In this document: one piece after another, positions 59,372-64,000 of the stretch
Layout of the letters: every line of letters starts with the position of its first letter
How positions within the stretch are numbered: position 1 is the first letter of the stretch
Assembly: GCF_001422665.1 (NCBI RefSeq)
Contig: NZ_LMLU01000009.1
Coordinates: forward strand, 62,001 to 126,000
Direction of reading: 5' to 3'
Length of the DNA: 64,000 nucleotides
Source: Arthrobacter sp. Leaf234
GTDB lineage: Bacteria > Actinomycetota > Actinomycetes > Actinomycetales > Micrococcaceae
Notes under the pieces: model-generated
What the model saw: only the letters and a program-made list of their open reading frames with translations
Database searches by the model: none
What the model was told of the DNA's origin: nothing
Made by a program: the position numbers and the translations under genes

Positions 59372-60337
59372 CTAGTGGCGGAAGACGATCTTCCCGAACA
59401 CCTCGCCGTCCAGCATGCGCCGGAAGCCCTGGGCGGCATCCTCGAGCGGCAGCACGCTGTCGATCACGGGCCTGACCCCGGTCGTCACGAGGAAACGCGT
59501 CAGCCGGATCAGCTCCTCCCGCGTGCCCATGGTGGAACCGAGCACCCGCAGCTGGAGGAAGAACACCCGGTTGAGGTCTGCCGACGGTGCAGGACCGCTG
59601 GTCGCACCGCAGGTCACGATCGTCCCACCCGGCACGAGGGACTTCAGGGAGTGGCTCCAGGTCGCCTCCCCCACCGAGTCGAAGACCACGTCGACGCGCT
59701 CGGGAAGGCGCGCGCCGTCGTCGAACACGCGATCCGCGCCCAGGTCGAGGGCACGCCGGCGTTTCTCCTCGCTCCGGCTGGTGGCCCAGACGCGGAACCC
59801 GGCGGCAGCGGCCAGCGCGATGACCGCGGACGCGACCCCGCCACCCGCGCCCTGCACCAGGACCGTGGACCCCGGAGCGGCCGGTGACACGGTGAACAGC
59901 ATCCGGTAGGCGGTGAGCCAGGCCGTCGGCAGGCAGGCCGCCTCCTCGAAGGTGAGCTCGGGAGGCTTGGGCACGAGGTTGCGCTCGGGCACCCAGACCT
60001 CGTCGGCCATGGTGCCGGGGTGCTGCTCCGACAGCAGCGACCGCTTCGGGTCCAGCGTCTCGTCGCCCCGCCAGCCCTCTGAGGACACGACGCCGTGCAC
60101 GATGACCTCGTTGCCGTCGTCGTCGACCCCGGCCGCGTCGCAGCCGAGCACCATCGGGAGCCGCTCCCCGGACAGACCCACACCCCGCAGGGACCAGAGG
60201 TCATGGTGGTTGAGGCTCGACGCGACGACCCTGACACGGCGGAAGCCGGAGGGCGCCTCGGGAAGCTCGAGCTCCCCGACGGTCAGGCCGGCGAGGGGGT
60301 CGCCCGCCGACTGGGTGGCTACATAGGCAGCACGCAT
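59372..60337 (-). CDS. quinone-reductase-like zinc-binding-dehydrogenase-superfamily enzyme
   Basis: The 321-residue MDR-family enzyme has the catalytic N-terminal domain (LNHHDLWSLRGVGLSG and VLGCDAAG) and a Rossmann domain with VLVQGAGGGVASAVI. Typical zinc-site residues of alcohol dehydrogenases are incomplete, so it is probably a zinc-free NADPH reductase. ATG at 60337 is chosen since AAGGAG sits 8 bases upstream; the in-frame GTG two codons earlier is too close to it. Confidence 0.83.
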   Translation of the reverse strand: MRAAYVATQSAGDPLAGLTVGELELPEAPSGFRRVRVVASSLNHHDLWSLRGVGLSGERLPMVLGCDAAGVDDDGNEVIVHGVVSSEGWRGDETLDPKRSLLSEQHPGTMADEVWVPERNLVPKPPELTFEEAACLPTAWLTAYRMLFTVSPAAPGSTVLVQGAGGGVASAVIALAAAAGFRVWATSRSEEKRRRALDLGADRVFDDGARLPERVDVVFDSVGEATWSHSLKSLVPGGTIVTCGATSGPAPSADLNRVFFLQLRVLGSTMGTREELIRLTRFLVTTGVRPVIDSVLPLEDAAQGFRRMLDGEVFGKIVFRH

Positions 60338-60450
60338 GCACACGCTCCTTCGGTCATGGCTGGTCCGTCCATCCTAGGGGCGCCTCCCCGGCGGGCAGGG
60401 GACGGTGCGCCGCTGTTTAGGTGACGCCCCTCGCCGTATGGGAGACTGGG

Positions 60451-60464
60451 GTGCAGTTCTGCAC
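60451..60464. promoter_or_regulatory. 14-bp dyad upstream of the bL37 gene
   Basis: GTGCAGTTCTGCAC is an inverted repeat with 6-base arms, four bases before a TACAGT -10 candidate (60468-60473). It might be an operator for the small ribosomal gene or for the divergent reductase. Confidence 0.3.
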
Positions 60465-60497
60465 GACTACAGTGCCTGAAGAAGAAGGAGGCAGCCC

Positions 60498-60572
60498 ATG
60501 AGCAAGCGAGCACGCAAGCGTCGCGACCGCAAGCGCGGAGGCGCGAACCACGGTAAGCGCCCCAACACCTGA
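60498..60572 (+). CDS. ribosomal protein bL37 (24 residues)
   Basis: The gene encodes MSKRARKRRDRKRGGANHGK followed by RPNT. Its very basic composition and the ANHGKRPN ending match the actinobacterial large-subunit protein bL37 (AURKAIP1/COX24-type), described in mycobacterial ribosome structures. AGGAGG sits 7 bases before the ATG. It is too short for standard gene finders and is often unannotated. Confidence 0.9.
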   Translation: MSKRARKRRDRKRGGANHGKRPNT

Positions 60573-60594
60573 GTCCAGGCGTGAGAAGCACGAC

Positions 60595-60633
60595 GACAGA
60601 ACCTCCGGCCCCGAAGGGTCCGGAGGTTCTGTC
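60595..60633. terminator. strong bidirectional hairpin between bL37 and rsrA
   Basis: A perfect 14-bp stem (GACAGAACCTCCGG / CCGGAGGTTCTGTC) with an 11-base loop lies between the two convergent genes. On the plus strand it is followed by CTTCT. It can end both transcripts. Confidence 0.75.
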
Positions 60634-60668
60634 CTTCTACGGCCGGCTGACGTACGCCGTCGGCAGGG

Positions 60669-60929
60669 TCAGTGGTCCACCGTCTTCAGGTGGCTGATGC
60701 GATCGAGGATGCTGGCCTTCAGCGTGGACGGCGCCACCTCGGTGCAGGACCGCTTCACCACGGAGCGGATCACGCACTCGAGATCGTGCTCCTCCGCGCA
60801 CTGCGGGCACCCGTCCAAGTGGTCCTTGATGTCCACCAGGTCCTGGTGCGACAGCGCACCGTCCAGGTACTCGTACAGCCGTTCGATCCTCGAGTCGGCG
60901 CAGTCGCCCATGCTCCCGCAATCGCTCAT
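60669..60929 (-). CDS. rsrA: mycothiol-system anti-sigma factor RsrA
   Basis: The 86-residue zinc anti-sigma protein has the ZAS motif H-x3-C-x2-C (His37, Cys41, Cys44) plus Cys4, Cys10, Cys52 and Cys62. Oxidation of the cysteines releases SigR in Streptomyces. The ATG overlaps the sigR stop (ATGA), so the two are made together. Confidence 0.93.
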   Translation of the reverse strand: MSDCGSMGDCADSRIERLYEYLDGALSHQDLVDIKDHLDGCPQCAEEHDLECVIRSVVKRSCTEVAPSTLKASILDRISHLKTVDH

Positions 60930-61738
60930 TTCTCCATCTCCTGTTCTGTGCCCGCTGCCTTCGCGCCGCCGGTCGTTACCCGGACCCTGGCGCCTGTGCC
61001 GTCCCCGAGGCCCCGCTCGTAGGCGTATTCCGCGAGAAGCTCGCGCAGCAGCTTGCGGCCGCGGTGCAGCCGGGACATGACCGTCCCGATGGGCGTATTC
61101 ATGATTTCCGAGATCTCCTTGTACGCGAAGCCCTCGACGTCCGAGAAGTAGACGGCAAGCCTGAACTCCTCGGGAATGGCCTGCAGGGCGCTCTTGACGT
61201 CGGAATCGGGCAGGTGGTCGAGCGCCTCGGCCTCGGCGGACCGCAGCCCCATCGAGGTGTGTTCGGCGGCCTTCGCGAGCTGCCAGTCCTCGATCGTGTC
61301 CGAGTGCGACTGCAGGGGCTCGCGCTGCCTCTTGCGGTACAGGTTGATGTAGGTGTTCGTGAGGATGCGGTACAGCCACGCCTTGAGGTTGGTCCCCGGC
61401 TTGTACTGGTGGAAGGCCGAGAACGCCTTGGTGTACGCCTCCTGCACCAGGTCCTCTGCATCACTGGGGTTGCGGGCCATGCGCATGGCGGCCGAGTACA
61501 GCTGGTCGACGTACTGCATCGCGTCACGCTCGAAGCGCGCCTTGCGGTCAGCCTCCGACTCCGTCGAGACGTCCAGCTGTGCGTCTTTGGCCTGGTTACT
61601 GCCTGCGGGGGCTGTTGTATTCATCGAGTCGAAGTCTACGCGTCCGCCCCCTCGCGACGCCGGGGCACCGGCACGCCGCACCGTTGTCGACAGCTGGAAA
61701 TCCGGCCTGCCGATCGTCGCCGTCTGGAGAACCGTCAT
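60926..61738 (-). CDS. sigR: ECF sigma factor SigR
   Basis: The 270-residue factor has sigma region 2 ([27 protein letters not shown]) and region 4 ([22 protein letters not shown], then [15 protein letters not shown], seen in part). It controls thiol-oxidative stress genes. The ATG at 61738 has AAGGGG upstream and would give a 38-residue extension over the conserved start (ATG at 61624), which has no ribosome site. Streptomyces makes an analogous long SigR isoform. A SigR promoter sits upstream. Confidence 0.93.
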   Translation of the reverse strand: MTVLQTATIGRPDFQLSTTVRRAGAPASRGGGRVDFDSMNTTAPAGSNQAKDAQLDVSTESEADRKARFERDAMQYVDQLYSAAMRMARNPSDAEDLVQEAYTKAFSAFHQYKPGTNLKAWLYRILTNTYINLYRKRQREPLQSHSDTIEDWQLAKAAEHTSMGLRSAEAEALDHLPDSDVKSALQAIPEEFRLAVYFSDVEGFAYKEISEIMNTPIGTVMSRLHRGRKLLRELLAEYAYERGLGDGTGARVRVTTGGAKAAGTEQEMEK

Positions 61739-61779
61739 CGGTGCATCCCCTTCCGTTCGGGTTCCTGTACACCTCCTCC

Positions 61780-61805
61780 AACCCCGGGCCGGGACCTTCT
61801 ATTCC
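61780..61805 (-). promoter_or_regulatory. SigR-type promoter of the sigR-rsrA operon
   Basis: On the minus strand GGAAT and GTT are separated by exactly 18 bases, matching the SigR consensus GGAAT-N18-GTT. Transcription should start near 61773, about 35 bases before the ATG at 61738. This gives positive autoregulation and includes the long start in the message. Confidence 0.78.
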
Positions 61806-61971
61806 TGTACATCCGCCCGCAGCCGGTCGGTTGACGGGCTGCGGGCAACCCCGGCACCCGTCGCGGTCACTGATCGCACGGCCCGGCGCGGCATGCAAAA
61901 CTAGACTCAGCGTGCTTCGTATCCGTCCAAGCAATGCCCGGCAGCAGCCGCCGGGCCACCAGGAGGCAGTT

Positions 61972-62520
61972 GTGACCCTTGTCCGCGTTATCGCCCGTCC
62001 CATGATCGCCAGCAGCTTCGTGTTCTCCGGCGTCGACCGGCTCCGCGCCGCCGGAGCCACCGCACCGCAGCTGAAGCCCGTCCTCGCAGGAGTCACGAAG
62101 GTGGTCCCCTCGGCCGCCGCCATCACAGGGAACGAGAAGCTCGTGGGCCAGGTGCTCGGCGCGACGCAGGTCGGTGCCGCACTGCTGCTGGGCATCGGCC
62201 GGTTCTCCCGTGTCGCGGCACTGCTGCTCACGGTCACTGCGACGGTCAACGCCCTCGTCGACTACCGCTCCGCCGATTCAGCCACGAAGGAGGGTAAGAA
62301 GGCCCGCCGCACCCAGCTGCTGAAGAACCTCTCCCTGATCGGCGCCGTCCTGCTCGCCGCCGTGGACACCAACGGTCGCCCGGGCCTCGCCTGGCGGGCC
62401 GAGCACCTCGCCATGGACGCGAAGAAGAACGCGACCGGCCTCGGCAAGGACGCGCGCAAGCAGCTGAAGAAGGCCGACAAGGCCGTGCGCAAGACCGCCG
62501 CAGACGTCGTCGGTTCCTAG
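61972..62520 (+). CDS. DoxX-family membrane protein
   Basis: The 182-residue protein has four membrane helices in the first 130 residues (ARPMIASSFVFSGVDRLRAA, GQVLGATQVGAALLLGIG, FSRVAALLLTVTATVNALV, LLKNLSLIGAVLLAAVD) and a basic Lys/Ala/Asp-rich cytoplasmic tail. DoxX proteins pair with thiol and redox enzymes in mycobacteria; its site between sigR and aroA fits. GTG with AGGAGG upstream. Confidence 0.85.
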   Translation: MTLVRVIARPMIASSFVFSGVDRLRAAGATAPQLKPVLAGVTKVVPSAAAITGNEKLVGQVLGATQVGAALLLGIGRFSRVAALLLTVTATVNALVDYRSADSATKEGKKARRTQLLKNLSLIGAVLLAAVDTNGRPGLAWRAEHLAMDAKKNATGLGKDARKQLKKADKAVRKTAADVVGS

Positions 62521-62525
62521 ACTCC

Positions 62526-63884
62526 GTGACGACCTCCCCAGGCGGGGTGCCCGGCCAGACCATGTGGCGGGCGCCCCGCCTGACGCATGCCGTGGACGCA
62601 GCCATCTCGGTTCCGGGCTCCAAGTCCCTCACCAATCGCTACTTGGTGCTCGCGGCCCTGGCCGACGGTCCGTGCGTCCTCCGCCGCCCCCTGCACTCCC
62701 GTGACTCCGCCCTGATGATCACCGCGCTGCGCTCGCTCGGTGCCGTGATCGACGACATACCGGGCGACGGCGACTTCGGGCCCGACCTGCGTGTCACCCC
62801 CCTTCCCACGGGTGCGCACGAGCCGTCCGCACGGACCGTCGACTGCGGCCTCGCGGGGACGGTCATGCGCTTCGTCCCGGCACTGGCGGGCCTGGTCACC
62901 GGGACCACGGCCTTCGACGGCGATCCCCACGCGCGCCGCCGGCCGATGGGAGCGATCATCGATGCGCTGCGCGGCCTCGGCATCAGCATCGACGACGGCG
63001 GTGCGGGTTCGTTGCCCTTCACCATCGAGGGCCGGGGCGGGGTGCGGGGCGGCCGACTCGTCATCGACGCGTCCGCCTCCTCGCAGTTCGTGTCCGCCCT
63101 GCTGCTCGTCGGCGCGCGATTCGACGAGGGACTGCACCTCGAACACGTCGGCAAGCCCGTGCCGAGCCTCGACCACGTCCGCATGACCGTCGAGACCCTG
63201 CGCTCCCTCGGCGTCGCGGTGGACGACTCCGTCCCGGACCACTGGCACGTGCCCCCCGGCCCCATCCCCGCGTTCGACGTCGCGATCGAGCCGGACCTCT
63301 CCAACGCGGGGCCGTTCCTGGCGGCGGCCGTCGTCACGGGCGGTACCGTCCGCATCCGCAACTGGCCGTCCGGCACCACGCAGGTCGGCGACGCGTGGCG
63401 CCGCATCCTGCCTTCGATGGGTGCGACGGCGACGCTCGACGACGGCACCCTCACCGTGACCGGCGGGCCGTCGATCACCGGCGGCGTCTTCGCGGACACC
63501 TCGGAGCTGGCCCCGACCGTGGCAGCGCTGTGTGCCCTGGCGACGACGCCGTCGACCCTCACCGGGATCGCACACCTCCGCGGCCACGAGACCGATCGGC
63601 TGGCGGCCCTCGCCGCCGAGATCACCGGACTCGGCGGGAGGGTCGAGGAGACGGCCGACGGCCTCGTGATCGAGCCCGCCCCGCTGCACGGCGGCGTCTT
63701 CCACACCTACGAGGACCACCGCATGGCGACCGCCGGGGCGATCCTCGGCCTCGCCGTCGACGGCGTGCAGGTCGAGAACATCGGGACGACGGCGAAGACC
63801 ATGCCGGAGTTCCCCGAGCTCTGGGCGGCCGTCGTGTCCCCCGCCACGCCGTCCACCACGATCGAGTCGGGTGCACGGGCATGA
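62526..63884 (+). CDS. aroA: 3-phosphoshikimate 1-carboxyvinyltransferase (EPSP synthase)
   Basis: AroA joins shikimate-3-phosphate to PEP in aromatic amino acid synthesis. The 452-residue protein has VPGSKSLTNRYLVLAAL, LAGTVMRFVPALAG, the RRPMG loop, the catalytic Asp/Glu region (YEDHRMATAG) and the end segment TTAKTMPEFPELW. It begins at a GTG five bases after the DoxX stop (62520), with which it is probably co-transcribed. Confidence 0.96.
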   Translation: MTTSPGGVPGQTMWRAPRLTHAVDAAISVPGSKSLTNRYLVLAALADGPCVLRRPLHSRDSALMITALRSLGAVIDDIPGDGDFGPDLRVTPLPTGAHEPSARTVDCGLAGTVMRFVPALAGLVTGTTAFDGDPHARRRPMGAIIDALRGLGISIDDGGAGSLPFTIEGRGGVRGGRLVIDASASSQFVSALLLVGARFDEGLHLEHVGKPVPSLDHVRMTVETLRSLGVAVDDSVPDHWHVPPGPIPAFDVAIEPDLSNAGPFLAAAVVTGGTVRIRNWPSGTTQVGDAWRRILPSMGATATLDDGTLTVTGGPSITGGVFADTSELAPTVAALCALATTPSTLTGIAHLRGHETDRLAALAAEITGLGGRVEETADGLVIEPAPLHGGVFHTYEDHRMATAGAILGLAVDGVQVENIGTTAKTMPEFPELWAAVVSPATPSTTIESGARA

Positions 63885-64000
63885 GCGAGGCCGGCAACCG
63901 CAGGGGTTCGCGCGCCTGGGACGAGTCGGACGTCCGGATCCGCCCCAACAAGAAGGGCACGCGCCCGCGGACCAAGACACGTCCCGCCTACGACGACGCG
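63881..64000 (+). CDS. rsgA: ribosome small-subunit GTPase RsgA (cut by window end)
   Basis: Only the first 40 residues are visible. The ATG overlaps the aroA stop (ATGA). The start, with SDVRIRPNKKGTRPRTKTRP, matches the basic N-terminus of actinobacterial RsgA, which follows aroA in many of these genomes. The GTPase domain lies beyond the window, so the call rests on this N-terminus and synteny. Confidence 0.8.
   Translation, partial: MSEAGNRRGSRAWDESDVRIRPNKKGTRPRTKTRPAYDDA

Overview
The window is 64 kb of GC-rich chromosome from an actinobacterium, most likely an Arthrobacter-like member of the Micrococcaceae (inference). The evidence is a fused Kgd/OdhA 2-oxoglutarate dehydrogenase, a SigR-RsrA thiol-stress pair with a near-ideal SigR promoter, the 24-residue ribosomal protein bL37, an actinobacterial GuaB1, a Rho with a long Asn/Arg/Gly-rich insertion, many GTG starts and several leaderless-looking promoters. 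I see no insertion sequence, prophage, CRISPR array or rRNA. One tRNA is present.

1-22061 is a mostly minus-strand housekeeping block. Read in its own direction it runs argS-lysA-hom-thrC-thrB, rho, prfA-prmC-glycosyltransferase, tsaC, a WbpM/WbpL-type polysaccharide pair, and the start of the ATP synthase operon (AtpI-like, AtpZ-like, atpB, atpE, atpF, atpH cut by the window edge). Envelope-polysaccharide genes sit among these: the dehydratase and phosphosugar transferase at 3690-6694, a GT2 enzyme and an SDR at 6897-8800, and a second GT2 enzyme coupled to prmC.

22312-25240 is a compact plus-strand redox module: an FMN-binding-domain lipoprotein, an ApbE flavin transferase, and a membrane NqrB/RnfD-like protein fused to a ferredoxin-reductase domain. 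After tRNA-Arg(CCG) comes a five-gene operon, DUF4129 / small membrane protein / MoxR / DUF58 / membrane protein (25531-29815), then a WYL regulator and the HrpA helicase.

35034-46219 holds a HIT protein, a divergent sulfurtransferase / cysteine desulfhydrase pair, a metallo-beta-lactamase-fold protein, the zinc regulator Zur, two MarR regulators, a ZnuABC zinc importer with a Zur-box-like site, and two CBS-domain CNNM/CorC paralogues. A six-copy 14-bp tandem repeat lies in the 335-bp gap at 35460-35794.

46510-64000 contains guaB1, kgd, a degenerate SGNH-fold protein, a four-gene peptide-type ABC importer whose first permease carries an extra membrane block, a quinone-reductase-like enzyme, bL37, the sigR-rsrA operon, a DoxX protein, aroA and the start of rsgA. 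Overlapping stop/start codons (ATGA, GTGA, TAATG) are frequent and define most operons.

The observations I consider most worth follow-up are the flavin electron-transfer module with its altered acceptor motif, the 14-bp repeat array, the enlarged DppB-type permease, the SGNH protein lacking its whole catalytic triad, and the SigR promoter that favours a long SigR isoform.
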